A stretch of 64,000 nucleotides of DNA from Euborellia annulipes (Eukaryota; Arthropoda; Insecta; Dermaptera; Anisolabididae), in NCBI GenBank assembly GCA_023213315.1, contig JAKCPI010012705.1, forward strand, positions 1-64,000, given 5' to 3'. Every line of letters begins with the position of its first letter. The stretch's first letter is position 1. The position numbers were made by a program, and so were the translations under genes. Under the pieces are notes generated by a model. It saw only the letters and a list, made by a program, of their open reading frames with translations, made no database searches and was not told where the DNA came from. Below, piece after piece: positions 22,896-34,352 of this stretch.

Positions 22896-23469
22896 TTCTC
22901 AAAAGGGGAGAAAAAAATTCGAGAATATTCAGAATTTGTCTTTGGAAAGTAATGAGTTTTGTCTTGCCTTATGAAAAATTAAAGCCAATTAATTGAAATA
23001 ACTTAATAATTGAATCTTCCAAATGAAAAATAATAAAATTTGTTATATAATTAAATTTTTATAATTTTTTTGCTTAGATGGAAAACGAAGTCGATAATCA
23101 AAAAATATATTGTAAACGTTACAAATACTTGAGTGTATAAATTGTACGACAAAAAAAACCGAATAAATAATTTGAAAATTGAATTGAATTTTTTTGCTTA
23201 GAGAGATCGGAGATGGGGTCGGATTGGATCAAGACAGACAGACAGACGGACACCCCGCCATTATATATTTATAGAAAGAGATTTTTAGTATGAGTTGACT
23301 AAAAAATTAGGACACTTGATTGAGAAAAGGAGAGGGTCCGCCTCAGGGGGTCGGAGAGGCTAGTTATAATTTGATTTTTCATAAGGCGAGTTGACTTCCT
23401 ATGGATTTTAATAAGGGGGTCCCATACTTCTAATCTAGTCTCAAACCAATGCTGTAGAATTATATAATT
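22896..23469. other. AT-rich DNA, no gene seen
   Basis: A GACAGACAGACAGACGG tract at about 23233-23250 resembles the microsatellite inside repeats. Otherwise unremarkable. Confidence 0.4.
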
Positions 23470-24400
23470 TAAAAAAAAATCTGGTGTGACTGATCGCACA
23501 GCACACAACTTTCTCTTACCTTCGGTAATTGGAAGTTGTGTTCTGTGCTTGTCACAGCAGATTTTTTTTTAGTTCCGGCGATATATTAAAATTCAAGATG
23601 TAAATCGCCCTCGGGGCATGGCGTAGAGGTTAGCGTGCTAACCTCATATACCAAACGTCGCGGGTTCGGACCCCAGGCAGTCCGATGATTTTATTTAAGC
23701 CACTTGGATACCAGATGGCTTAAATAAAAATGCCTGGACCCCTTTATATATAAATTCATAAATAACGGATATCGTAAATGTCTTATATGGCCTGAGCTGC
23801 CGAAAAGACAGTGTGAATGTGTGTGTGAGTGTGAGTGTGAATGAGAAAAAAGTGTGAATGTTTAAAAAAAAAAAAAAAAAAAAGATGTAAATTTATAAGT
23901 ATGGGAAAATATTTATATTTTGTTACCATGGCGACCATTTCTCCTATCTTTGCTATGAAGTCACAAAAGTAAAGTGTGCTTCAAACAATTTTGAGAGCAA
24001 AATGAGAATATACATTTTAAAGAGCTTCTAAAAAATAATATAAATAAATAATCGTTACGAGCGAATTTTGAGAAAATCGAAAAAAAAAACTGCAAAAGTA
24101 CATCAGTAAAGTACTGGTACTTTTTGACCGCTTTTGATTAAAAGCTTATTTTCACGTTCCGGGGAGATGTCTAACTTAAATATAAAATTTCAATCTCGTA
24201 TCTCAATTTTTTCATGCTTTAAATTGAACAACACATACTGGCACACACAGACAGACAGACCATGTCGCGAAAACCACTTTTTTGGATTCAGGGGACCTCA
24301 AAACGTGAAGATCCATCAAAATCTCGACATCGAATTTTTGACATGAATCTCTCTATATTATACCTATATTAACATATATATAGATGTAAGAGAAAGTAAA
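23470..24400 (+). repeat. X repeat interrupted by a SINE
   Basis: The head hairpin is at 23470-23566, the body then breaks at 23606 for SINE copy 7, resumes at 23882 with AAATTTATAAGTATGGGAAA, and ends with GTAAGAGAAAGTAAAAA near 24398. The break is exact, which dates the SINE as younger than the X copy. Confidence 0.85.
23607..23881 (+). repeat. tRNA-derived SINE, copy 7, with TSD
   Basis: It has a full head, A and B boxes, palindromic body, core and GTGTGAGTGTGAGTGTGAAT tail with a poly-A run. The flanks AAGATGTAAAT occur at 23595-23605 and 23882-23892. This is an 11-bp duplication, as expected for LINE-mediated insertion. Confidence 0.92.
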
Positions 24401-25000
24401 AATTCCATGAAAATTCGTCCAGTAGTTTCGGAGTTCAGTACAAACATACGTTTTTTTTATATAATACATTTTAGTATAGATGATAATTTTAAATTTTTTT
24501 CGATAATTAAAACTTTCTCCCCTTCATCTTTTTCCTCCTCACACTGCACTCTTATCTTTATATTTGTTGTTGTTGTTGTTGTTGTTTATAAAAGAAAGAT
24601 CCATGCCTCTTTAGTTAACATCTTCTCCCTTCACTGCATTTTGGAGAAGAGGTGTGACAACATACACAAAAAAAAACAAAGGACCATTTGCATACTCTAT
24701 TAAAAAAAAAACAACTTTTCTTGAGAAATTTCTTCTTCCGTTATCTGGGTTGTTAGCTTGCTTAGCAGAGTCATTGAATTTTCTCAGGATTTTGAATATA
24801 ATTATTAATTTCTCATTCAATAAAAATGTTTATTTAGGAAATCTAACGAAATTATTATTATTTTTTTTTAATAAATTCACAATGAACCAAAACAAGTACT
24901 AGCCGCTCAGCCCGCCTTTGTTGGATTCCTCTTTTGTTATTTGTTTCTCCCTCACTTCTTATCATCGCAATAGGCTCGGTTTCGCTGAGGGTTGGTGACC
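24401..25000. other. non-coding DNA with (GTT)n microsatellite
   Basis: A GTTGTTGTTGTTGTTGTT run lies at 24567-24586. A GC-rich AGCCGCTCAGCCCGCC motif at 24902-24918 resembles the 3' flank of dispersed repeats. No gene. Confidence 0.45.
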
Positions 25001-25004
25001 CCGA

Positions 25005-25720
25005 GGAATAAAAAAAAAAAACTGAAAAAATACATAAGTAAATTACTAGTACCCTTTGGCTGATGTGATTGAAATTTCTTGAAATACTTGCGACATAGGT
25101 ACTTGGCTTAAGTATAAAATTTGAGTAACGAGAGTTTTTTTCGTTTTTGAGTAATTCCCATAAACCCACACTTTTTGATATTCACTTGAAATTAATTTAA
25201 TTTATTGTGAAAAAATCTTAAATTTCAAGAATTTTCGATTCCAGTTAAAATATCAAAACATAATGTTTATGTGAATTTCTCTGAAAGAGATTTTATTGCT
25301 TTTAAATGCCTGTTTGATTGCTTTTCTTGAAATTGCCATTAAAAGGAGGCGATTCCTTTTAGCTTGAATTTGACGTCATTTTCACTATCATTTGAATGAA
25401 TTTCAACTGAAATATCAAAAAATGTGGATTAAATTAAATAACTCAATAAGGAAAGAACTCTCGATACTCAAATTTTATACTTTAGCTAAGTACTAATGCC
25501 CCAAGCATGGGCAGGAATTTCATTCCAATCGACCAAATAGTACTAGTACTTCACTGAGTCAATTTTTATTTTTCTCACAATTGGCTTTAGCGATTTTGTT
25601 TAAAAATCAATTATATTTTAGATGCTCTTTAAAATGTATATTCTTATTTTGTAGACAAAATTGTCCACTTTAATTTTGTACTTTATAGGAAAGTAGAAGC
25701 CATGGTAACAAAATATAATG
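25005..25720. repeat. inverted repeat of diverged X-family arms
   Basis: Two diverged X segments face each other: AGTACCCTTTGGCTG..CTTAAGTATAAAATTTGAGT on the left, and ACTCAAATTTTATACTTTAG..TACTAGTACTTCACTGAG on the right, with CACACTTTTTGATATTCA / TGAAATATCAAAAAATGTG between them. It is probably an older palindromic insertion. Confidence 0.65.
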
Positions 25721-25783
25721 TATGTATTTAAATTTTATATCTTGAATTCTAATATATTACCGGAAACTAAGGATATGTTGACA

Positions 25784-25873
25784 CAAAAAATCTCGTGTGA
25801 CAAGCACAGAACACAACTTTCAAATGCCGTAGGTAAGAGCAAGTGTGCAGTGCGACCAGCCACACCAGATTTT
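25784..25873 (-). repeat. 85-nt hairpin of the X repeat, solo copy
   Basis: AAAAAATCTCGTGTGACAAG pairs with CCAGCCACACCAGATTTTT, and CAGAACACAACTTTC with CAAGTGTGCAGTGC; the apex region is mutated. There is no full body beside it. Confidence 0.7.
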
Positions 25874-25874
25874 T

Positions 25875-26515
25875 CTCGAGCAAAAAAAAAAAAACTTTTC
25901 ATTCGATACCGGCAATCAAGTACAGATATGAGTAAAGTATCGAAAAATCGAGTAAAAAATGATGAAAAGTACCGAAACTTTTTTCGTGTCCCTACTCTCA
26001 TCATATACGTCTTTCTTAATGGTCCCGGCAGCCGAAAAAGACGATAAATTATATTAAAAAACGAAGATGATCATTTCTCTACGACCTCTTTCTCTCGCTG
26101 ATTGACCTTTACAGAGAAAGCGCATCTGAGGATGCCAAGCACCTGCGCAGAGAGAAGCAAGGACACAGGACCCTCAGCTCATCTAATCAAGGATAATTGG
26201 TCAATCATCCGGAAAGAAGAAACGTTCAAATCGGTCTCAAACACTTTCCCGTATTTACATTCTTCTTGTGGTTGATTTTTATTGAATTGTAATGATCATA
26301 TAACTTCAGGGCATGTAGCTGAGGAATAAAAAGAAGAGAGTTTAAGATTGAAACATTATTATTCTATTACTAGCCGGTCCGCTCGCCTTTGGCGGGCTTT
26401 GTGTCTAGTCAGGACACTCTCCGCCTCTTTTTCATTAATCATAATTCAGACAATATATTCGTAAGGAAATGAGATATGCAGACAAGAGAAATAAAAAATT
26501 TCATTAACATAGAAA
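25875..26515. other. non-coding DNA, mostly unrecognised
   Basis: 26018-26045 keeps the SINE core pattern (TGGTCCCGGCAGCCGAAAA). 26050-26250 is base-balanced, apparently unique DNA. 26371-26440 has the GC-rich GCTCGCCTTTGGCGGGC motif seen near other repeats. No gene is seen. Confidence 0.4.
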
Positions 26516-26517
26516 CC

Positions 26518-27178
26518 ACTTTTTACTTTCTCTTACCTCTATATATATGTTAATATATATAGAGAGAGAAAGTATTGGATTCATGTCAAAAATTCGATGT
26601 CGAGATTTTGATGGATCTTCACGTTTTGAGGTCCCCTGAATCCAAAAAAGTGGTTTTCGCAACATGGTCTGTCTGTCTGTGTGTCTGTGAACAAAATATC
26701 TCAAGAACGAAAAGAGCTAGGAGGTTGAAATTTTATATTTAAGTTAGGCACCCCCATGGGACGTGACACGAAGCTTTTGAACAAAATCGACCAAAGAGTA
26801 CTAGTACTTTACTGATGCACTTTTTCAGTTTTTTTAGATTTTCTCTAAATTTGCTCCAACGATTTTTTTTAAAATTCAAAAATCAATTATTTTTTAGATT
26901 CTCAATAAAATGTATATTCTCATTTTGTCTTTGAAATCTTCTGAAGACCACTTTACTCTTGTACTCCATAGAAAAGATAGGAGAAATGGTTGCCATGGTA
27001 ACAAAATATAAATATTTTCCGATATAAATTTTACATCTTGAAAATCGAATATACTGTACTGTCGGAAACTAGATATATGTCGACACAAAAAATCTGGTGT
27101 GACAAGCACAGTACACAACTTTCGATTACCGAAGGTAAGAGAAATTTGTGTGCTGTGCGCCAGTCACACCAGATTTTT
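26518..27178 (-). repeat. X repeat, near full-length copy
   Basis: It is read on the minus strand from the head hairpin (27178-27085, apex TCGATTACCGAAGG) through the body and the GTCTGTCTGTGTGTCTGTG microsatellite (26668-26690) to the terminal AT hairpin at 26518-26570. This copy keeps both ends and is useful for defining element length (about 660 bp). Confidence 0.85.
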
Positions 27179-27179
27179 T

Positions 27180-27303
27180 CGATTCAGTGGACCTGAAAAC
27201 GTATATATCATTCAAAATCTCGACATCGAATTTTTTGACATGAATCCAATACTTTCTCTCTCTATATGTATTAACATATATATATAGAGGTAAGAGAAAG
27301 TAA
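27180..27303 (+). repeat. X repeat, 3'-end fragment
   Basis: It shares the hairpin with the neighbouring inverted copy and continues CAGTGGACCTGAAAACG, then CTCGACATCGAATTTTTTG, ending in the AT hairpin and GGTAAGAGAAAGTAAAAAG. Together with 26518-27178 it makes a head-to-head pair. Confidence 0.75.
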
Positions 27304-27835
27304 AAAGACAAGAGGGAACGTTAATTGCAAACGTTTATTATAAAACGTAACAAATGAATTAAATAAATTCTTGCATTTATATAATTGAAATATAGCAAGA
27401 GTTTGTTGTTGTTGTTGTTGTTGTTTACTTAAGCATGAGTCATAAAGGAAAAACAATCAAGAAATCAAAATCGAATAATTTATTTTTTTATTTTTTTCTT
27501 TAATTTGTTTTGTGTTAAGATAGGAGGCGGATGAGGGGGGGGGGGGCGGCGGGGGGGAGAAGAAGAGGAGGTCAGCACTTTGGGATGTGAGAATGGAAAC
27601 AGCAACAATCTCTCAAGCCACACACACACACACACTTGTTGGCTTATTGCATCCACTCACTCACCTAAATTCTATATCTGATTTTTCTATATTAGTCGAG
27701 TGTTACATTCGATTTTATTAGATTTATTTAATCATATGCACAGATAAATTTAAATCATGTATCTCAAATACGACTTGGATGATCAATAAATAAAAAAAAA
27801 CTTAATGTTAAATTTATAGGTTGGCGGTTAAAAAT
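27304..27835. other. low-complexity DNA
   Basis: A (GTT)n run at 27401-27424, a G-rich block at 27525-27560 and a (CA)n run at 27619-27634. No gene. Confidence 0.5.
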
Positions 27836-28105
27836 ATCTGGTGTGACTGGCGCACAGCACACAACTTTCTCTTACTTCGGTAATCGAAAGTTGTGTACTG
27901 TGCTTGTCACACCAGATTTTTTGTGTCGACATGTATTTAGTTTCCGACAGTACGGTACATTCGATGTTCAAGATGTACAATTTATAAGTATGGGAAAATA
28001 TTTATATTTTGTTACCATGGCAACCATTTCTCCTATCTTTCCTATGAAGTACAAGAGTAAAGTGGTCTTCAGAAGATTTCAATCACAAAATGAGAATATA
28101 GAATA
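27836..28105 (+). repeat. X repeat, 5'-end copy truncated at 3'
   Basis: The head hairpin (27836-27922) is followed by about 180 bp of body up to AATCACAAAATGAGAATATA, where the 3' end of a LINE fragment begins. Confidence 0.8.
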
Positions 28106-28327
28106 GAAAGATATTTATTTCAAATAATAATACAAATAAATAAATTGAAATAAATACAAAATTTCCCTTTACCCTTTTTGGGTTTCGGGTTCTAATCATT
28201 ATTTCTTTTCATTATTTACTCTTTATCTTCTTCCTCCTCTCCATCAATCTTCCTTATCAGCTCGATCGTTTCGTTGCTGGGACCTCCTTGCAGTTCCTTC
28301 CACCATTCTTTTATTTCCCGTCCTAGC

Positions 28328-29194
28328 TAGGGATGAAACGATACGAGTAAATACAAGTACTTACTCGATACTTTTCTTTCGATACCAAGTACTTTTAGAA
28401 TTGATACTTTGAAATCGAGTACCAAGTAAGTATCGATCAAAAATACTCGTATCGATACTCGGTCCATGTACGCGATGATTAGTTAGGCCGGAAGAACATT
28501 TACGTCCATTTGTTCTTATTTACAATAGAAATAAGTGGAATGGTTTGTACCACTATATTTTAATATTTAATATACAAGTGTTTAACAAGGAAATATTTTG
28601 AAAAATTATTATTTTTGTGTAGTAGGTACCTCTAAAACTGAATTTTTTTCTTATTCGTAATTGTTTTTTTTTTTTTTTTTTTCAAGAACTTGATGTTTTA
28701 TGGCTGTGGAAATTTAATCAAGATTTGCAGGGACTTTGCAGCCAGGAGATTAAATTAAAAAATCTTATTTAAATTTGCCGACGTTTCGGTCGCTAATCAC
28801 GACCTTCTTTATTATACATGATCTTAGGTATTTTAATATTCATTGCAATTACCAGGTAAATATACAATTTATTTTTACTTTGTTATGTACGAAAATATTA
28901 TCATATACTTGTTACTCGGAGGTCTCCGATGATGAAGATCGTGATTGGCGACCGAAACGTCGGCAAATATAAATTAAATAAAAGATTTTTGTTTAATCTC
29001 CTGGCTGCAAAGTTCTCTTGATAATATCAGCACTTACTGCTGTTTTTGCTCATCTTTAATTGTACGAAAAAATTGACCGATACGAGTAAGTATCGATACT
29101 TTTCAATCGATACCGAGTAGGTACTCGATACTTTGAGACCGATACCGGAATCGAGTAAAAGTATCGATACCTCAGCGGTATCGTTTCATCCCTA
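28328..29194. mobile_element. hAT-type non-autonomous element, exact 8-bp TSD
   Basis: TIRs TAGGGATGAAACGATAC and its reverse complement are flanked by identical duplications GTCCTAGC (28320-28327 and 29195-29202). Subterminal regions repeat ATCGATACTCG-type motifs. A hammerhead-bearing inverted repeat sits in its middle (28765-28990). No transposase ORF. Confidence 0.92.
28765..28990. repeat. hammerhead-bearing inverted repeat inside the hAT element
   Basis: The left arm (minus strand) has stem II GGUCG/CGACC followed by GAAACGUC. The right arm (+, about 28928-28970) has UGAUGA, then GAUCG/CGACC with one mismatch, then GAAACGUC. The C of CUGAUGA is A in the right arm. The arms share CTTTGCAGCCAGGAGATTAA / TTAATCTCCTGGCTGCAAAG outside. 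Confidence 0.7.
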
Positions 29195-29412
29195 GTCCTA
29201 GCTTGTCTTTTATAGCCGGGCATTCTTCTACATGTCTTCCTTCTTCTTTTTCTTTCTTGCATCCTCTGCAGTATTTGCCTCCTCTTCCCTGGTTTCCTCT
29301 CCAGATACTTCCACATCTGGCTCTTGCCCAGAGTTTTCGTATCTCTTCATTATTTCCTTTCAAATATTCTTCCCCTTCTATGTCATTCTTGATATATTTG
29401 TAGTAGTGGCCA

Positions 29413-29504
29413 AAAAATCTGGTGAGACTGCACGGTGCACAACTTGCTCTTATCGAAGGGTAAGAGAAAGTTGTGTGCTGTGTGACAGTCACACCAGATT
29501 TTTA
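29413..29504. repeat. 85-nt hairpin of the X repeat, solo copy
   Basis: AAAAATCTGGTGAGACTG pairs with CAGTCACACCAGATTTTT, and GCACAACTTGCTCTTA with TAAGAGAAAGTTGTGTGC. The body of the family is absent. Confidence 0.75.
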
Positions 29505-30185
29505 ACTTTTACATTTATTATATTTTCTTTGCAATTAGTGATTTCTCTTGGAATAGGTTTTGAAAAACGATATAGTATTAACAAAATTCAGTTTTTTTTT
29601 TTTTGGCTATCTTAATTTTAAATCTTTAAAATTTAACGGGGAGAGAGAGAGAGAAAATAAACTTTCTCTCTTCCTCTTTAAATATGAGAAACAAATAATT
29701 AGTTGAAGATGCGTCGGCTTCTCATTAATGAGAAGACAGACTCACTTGTTATGAATAGCGAAAGAAGGAAAAAGAAGCCTTTATGAAAAATCTTTTATTT
29801 ATTTTAAATAGGTAATAGCCTAGAAAAGGAGAGAATCCTAATTAATTTCGTAAGGCAAACTAACGAATTGCATTCACTGACATGAACGCAAAATTCAAGG
29901 CTTAAGCTGGGTAATTATTAAATCTTTTTTTTTTTTAATTATCTGTAGGATTATTGTTTATGATAAAGGTCAAAAAAAAAGTAATAATTAATGTGAAAAG
30001 TGACGTAACAAAGCACGTGAGGTAAAAAAAAAGCCCTCGGGGCAAGAGGTGTGTGTTTTCGCTTCTTCCTTTATTTTCACTTTATTTGCCCCCCCAATGC
30101 AAGTTAAACAAATCTGGTGTGACCTAATAACACTCTTTGGCCGATTTTGTTCAAAAGTTTCGTGTCACGTGACCGGGGGTTGAGG
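29505..30185. other. AT-rich DNA, no gene seen
   Basis: A GAGAGAGAGAGA run at about 29641-29653, a short SINE head remnant GCCCTCGGGGC at 30034-30044 and an X fragment (AATCTGGTGTGAC, CCGATTTTGTTCAAAAG) at 30110-30175. Confidence 0.45.
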
Positions 30186-30778
30186 AGCGACGTCTAAACG
30201 TACTTAAAAAAAAAAAACTAGACTATTATAAGGAATTTTTCAATGCGGTTTTTTTAAATGAATTAAATTCATAAGAGATTATTGGGACATCGAGCTATAA
30301 TTTTTTTAATGATGTATTAAAAAATTATCGTAATTAATTTTTTTTGTTATCGAGCAAATACAAAAAAAACAATCTGTCCCAATAATCTTTAATTTTTTTT
30401 AATTTAAAAATGAATTTATTGTTATTATTAATCACATATTAATTAAGAAATTTTTAAAATAAGCTTAGATGATTTATTTAAAAATCAACTGTCAAATTAG
30501 TTCAGCATTCTTGCAATAGATGGCAGGCTAGTCTAACAGCCGATCCCCTAATAGCGTATATTTATATGCTTTTATAAACGATACATAATATATAATAACA
30601 TTTATAAAGTATTTATTGTTAAAAGATCAATGAAAATCAACCAAATGCATTAGATAGTATTAGCTACCATTCTGACATCTCTTGGCAAATTTTTGAATTA
30701 CTTGATACTTTTTATGACACACAACGCCATCTTATTTGGAAAAACATGCGTAACACCTTCGCTCTTATTCCGCCTTAA
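30186..30778 (-). repeat. ~600-bp dispersed repeat, copy 2
   Basis: It is the reverse complement of 9694-10305 (for example ACGTACTTAAAAA / AAGTACATTTAGA at one end and AACATGCGTAACACC / GGTGTTACGCATG at the other). It stops about 55 bases before the first visible coding exon of the + strand gene, so it lies in that gene's first intron or promoter. Confidence 0.8.
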
Positions 30779-30833
30779 ATATAAAATTTCAACCTCGACT
30801 AATATGCTTGTATTTTTTTTTTTTGTTTTACAG

Positions 30834-31052
30834 TGGCTATTGATGTTGGTTGGTGTAATTCTTGCGGCGACAAAAGCGGAAGAACAACACCATCATGCAG
30901 ATGATCAGAATGGGGCGTTGGATAACGAGATTCCAGAACCTCCACCGCTGACCCTCGACCCTGTCCTAAGAAGAGCATTGCTCAGGGCGCTTGAACAACT
31001 TGAAAAAGAGTCAGCTGACATTGGAACAGGGCTAGAGTCGGACAATTCACAG
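30834..31052 (+). CDS. secreted Pro/Gln-rich protein, signal-peptide exon
   Basis: The exon follows a strong polypyrimidine tract and TTTTACAG and ends CAG before GTAACA; it has 73 codons in phase 0 at both ends. It starts WLLMLVGVILAATKAEE, a hydrophobic core with a small-residue cleavage region (likely after TKA), so the product enters the secretory pathway. A His-rich HHHADD segment and an acidic region LEQLEKESADIGTG follow. The initiator ATG must lie in an upstream exon not identified here; an intron inside the signal peptide is common in arthropod cuticle and secreted-protein genes. In-frame ATG codons in the exon are unlikely as starts because they would cut the hydrophobic core. Confidence 0.85.
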
Positions 31053-32317
31053 GTAACATCTTAATTATGCATTTTACTATAATGGATAATTGGAGATGTC
31101 ATCCAAATTGGGATTATCTAGGTCATTTTAATCGGTCATTTGAAAAACAACTTAAGTCAACAAATTAAAATTTTTCAGGAATCACTAAAAACTGTTTCAT
31201 TCACAAATAAACGAGATTTAAAGGGCTTTTTGGGCTCAATACAGTATTTGTGGTTTAAAAGATTGAAATGTCGAATAACCTTCACAGTTTATCAATATTA
31301 ATCATAAAAAACCTAAAAAAAAAAAAACTATTCTTGACTTTTTCTGTTTTAGAAAGAATCAGGTTTAGTGGTTCATAATTTAAACAAAAAAATCATATTA
31401 AACATATTTTTTTTATTGCTTATTATTTAAAATTACACTTAAATTGTAAACATTAACTTATTAACGTGTTAAATGATTTAATTTTTCATATTTTATTATC
31501 TTTATGGTGCACAATCATATTCTCCATCATTTATCATCTGTATTACTCTACGAGGAGAGAGAGATGATCTGACACCCGTCCTGTGGAAGGGATGTAAAGA
31601 AGGTTCCCTCTCAGTAATCAATTCTTCGAAAAGAATCGGTGCTGAGGGAGTTCCTCCTCAGACTGTGTTTTTATCCATCGCATCTACCTTTAAGGATGCA
31701 TTTACAGCAAAAAAAGTATATGTCGATAGTAGAAATATGTCTAACTCCACTTTTTTTTCGAAAATCTTTTTTTTGTATTTTCTGTTGAAATATATCATTC
31801 TCATTATGCCCTGAACTGGGTAAGAGCGTTATTCAAATTTTTATGATTAGCTTAACAACTACCTTATCCGAAAGATAGCTAGTTTGAAAACTACATAGCG
31901 TTTTCAAACTCCCACATGCCCCCTGGGCAATAATGCTAGAAGGGGTGTCAGGGGTTCGCATCCCGTCAACACCAAATTTTAAACAGATGTTTCTACAGAT
32001 ATTGCTATTTTATGCTCGATTCAAAAGACGTATTCGTGACAAAGAAAAAAAAATAAATCGAGTGTTATTAAAGGATTTTCACTCTTTCGTTGATAGTTCC
32101 ATGGCCTCTCTCTCTCTTTGAACTCTCTCATATGTAAATAAATAATTTCACCTTGAAGGTGAAAATATTTTTTCTTTTTATTCTATTCTATTAAGAACAT
32201 AAATTTATAAATACAGTATGTTTAAAAGAGAGAATAAATCTCTAGTGAAGGCGACTTTTTCCTAAGGAATTTTTGGATAATTTCTTTGAAATCTAAAAAA
32301 AAATTGAGTTTTCAAAG

Positions 32318-33179
32318 CAGTGGTTCTCAAGGGTACCGCGAGAAAGCCTAAGGGGTGTCGCGAGATATTTAGAAAAAAAATAAATAAATAAAGAGGCGGA
32401 AAAATTTTTAGTAGGGCGGCAAAAATTTCGTGCCCCTAAAAAAAAAAAGTAAAATGATTTTCACGGGAGGGGAAAAAGGGAAAAAATTTCGTTTTGCCAG
32501 GGAAAAAAGAAAAGGTGGCCGTGGCCTCGTCAAGACTTCGGCTAATCTCGTCTTCCTCCGCTGTCGCTCGGGCGCTGGGAACGCATTTTTGTTATGTTAC
32601 ATTTACTCCCAAAGTCGCATTAAAGAACTTCGTTCCAAAAAAAAGAAAGGGTGCCCCTAGTGAAGCGATTTCCAAACTGTGAGGCGCGGACTAGTCTAAC
32701 AAGAGGAGACGCGAATATTAGCCAAATGAAAATAGGAATAAATAAAAAAAAATATTTTTATATAAATTTATTGTGAGGTCTATCTATCTTTGTGCCTGGA
32801 AGTATTATTAGGGCCGAGTGAAAAAAGATTCCAAGACATTTTGCAGTCAAAATTATTTCTTTTATTGTGACGTTTCGGCCACTGGCCTAGGCCATCTCCA
32901 GAGCCGGAGGCGAGAATAAATGAAATTTTAATTTTGAATGAAAAATGAAATCGCCTCCGGCTCTGAAGATGGCCTAGACCAGTGGCCGAAACGTGGAATC
33001 CTGGAACGGCACAATAAAAGAAATAATTTTCTTGGAATTTTCTTTTGACTCCGCCTTAATATTTTTTAGCATTAAAAATATTTTTTTTGTATTATTTTAC
33101 AAAATTGGGGAGGAGGGGAGGCGTCATATGATTAAATATTTATAAGGGCGCGTTGTAACATAAAGTTTGAAAACCACTG
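32318..33179. mobile_element. hAT-like composite, CAGTGGTT ends
   Basis: The left end is CAGTGGTTCTCAA and the right end TTTGAAAACCACTG, typical hAT termini. The 8-bp flanks do not match, so the pairing of these two ends is uncertain and the block may be several elements. It contains GGGCGGCAAAAATTTCG motifs shared with 40.5 kb and the hammerhead inverted repeat 32866-33030. Confidence 0.5.
32866..33030. repeat. hammerhead-bearing inverted repeat
   Basis: The right arm (+): CUGAAGA at about 32961, U, stem II GGCC/GGCC (loop UAGACCAGU), GAAAC, with the cleavage triplet changed to GUG. The left arm is the minus-strand mirror, with GAAACGUC intact but a CUGGAGA variant of the catalytic box. The arms share GAGCCGGAGGCGA / TCGCCTCCGGCTC. 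A third copy with intact boxes lies at 50838-50878. Confidence 0.75.
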
Positions 33180-34015
33180 CCCTAGTGTGTAATGTTATAC
33201 CCAAAGCACCTTTTGTTGTGCTGTGGACTTCAAAAGGTTGGGAAACACTGTTCCAAAGAATGGAAAATTTAAATTTGTTGAAAAAAAAAATGCCGAAATT
33301 TTGATATAATCATAAAGCAAATTTTAGCCGAGGGGATAAAGCAGTAAAACAAAAAATTATATTTCTTTATTCAATAACAGCTAAAGAGAAAACACATCCA
33401 AGTAACTTCCTGCGTTCCCCATAAATAAAACAGTCAAGTTTAGTTTATAATCCAGGGTTTTGAAAACTTGAGTTCAAATCCACCTTGTGACAAAAAAAAT
33501 AATTCAATTCTATTTTAAATGCTTCTTCCTGAGAAAGGAAAACGGGAACCCACCTCAGTATTATTCATTCCCATGAAAGATACTCCTCAGAGTAACCACA
33601 ACGTGTCAGGTCTGACACTAATGACTGAATATAGAAGAGAAAGATACTCGTAGGTGTATCTGGCGTAGGTGTAGATGTAGAGAACAGGCTTTGCGTTCAT
33701 TTGATGATATTTTCAATCATTATTTGGGAAAATTTCAGCGATCAATGATCGTAATCTTGTGGACATAAAATTTTGTCTTGGAAAAAACCCCGAGAAAAAG
33801 ACTAAAGGCCTTAAATCGCACTATCTGAGATTACACGACATAACGGTATCATTTGCACGAGGTTTCGTAATCTACTTTTTGGACGATCAGGAATACGTGC
33901 GATTTAATATTTTTTTGGAGTCAAAAGTTTATTTTCAATAAGTCCACGACCACCCAAGTCTTGAAGGAAGAGAATCACTGAAAGTTATGACAACATGTGA
34001 TTGAAAATGCAGGGA

Positions 34016-34238
34016 TCGGCTGCTGATAGTGCTAACCCACAATTATGACGGGTGTTCATGGATCATGGACCATCAATTGACCATTAGTCTGTACTAATTG
34101 TACAATTAGTTTCTCAGCCAGATAAAGTGATCTGACAGTAGCAAACAAACTTCCTATTGGTGTTTTGTTTGTTTCCTGAGTTTAAAATTGAAATATCTCA
34201 CAAATATATATTTGTGGTTTAGCACTATCTGCGGCCGA
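34016..34238. mobile_element. 223-bp TIR miniature element
   Basis: Left TCGGCTGCTGATAGTGCTAA and ACCCACAA, and right TTGTGGTTTAGCACTATC and GCGGCCGA are imperfect inverted repeats of about 28 bp. No ORF. The superfamily was not determined. Confidence 0.65.
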
Positions 34239-34352
34239 CTCCTTCAATTTCATCAAAGTCGAGGAGATAAGATATGTTTTTGGATCCATGAAATCCCACA
34301 TGTCTGGGAATTTTTAATCATTAATTAATTTTTCTGTTCTTTCTATTTTCAG

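Larger units (their letters stand above)
28178..29400 (-). pseudogene. non-LTR retrotransposon C-terminal fragment split by a hAT element
   Basis: Minus-strand frame 29400-29203 reads EIRKLWARARCGSIWRGNQG, with Cys residues in CRGCKKEKEEGRHVEECPAI that match the CCHC-like knuckle after the reverse transcriptase of many LINEs. The frame is interrupted by the hAT element at 28328-29194 and resumes at 28327 with REIKEWWKELQGG, ending EEEEDKE and TAA at 28218-28216. The two parts join exactly across one copy of the target duplication. It is 5' truncated and inactive. Confidence 0.75.
31053..34352. other. intron of the Pro/Gln-rich protein gene, filled with repeats
   Basis: The intron has GTAACA and TTTTCAG boundaries. 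It holds a fragment of a hammerhead-repeat arm at 31082-31130 (GGAGATGTCATCCAAATTGG), a hAT-like element (32318-33179) with an inner inverted repeat, and a small TIR element at 34016-34238. 31500-31700 and 33400-33960 show no recognised feature. Confidence 0.7.

Noticed and set aside
22677..22902. ORFs rich in Thr-His or Val-Cys-Leu across CA/GACA repeats
   Set aside because: They are translations of a microsatellite within the X repeat.
32318..33179. A single clean hAT insertion with 8-bp TSD
   Set aside because: The ends look hAT-like but the flanks TTTCAAAG and CCCTAGTG differ, so it is reported only as a composite with low confidence.
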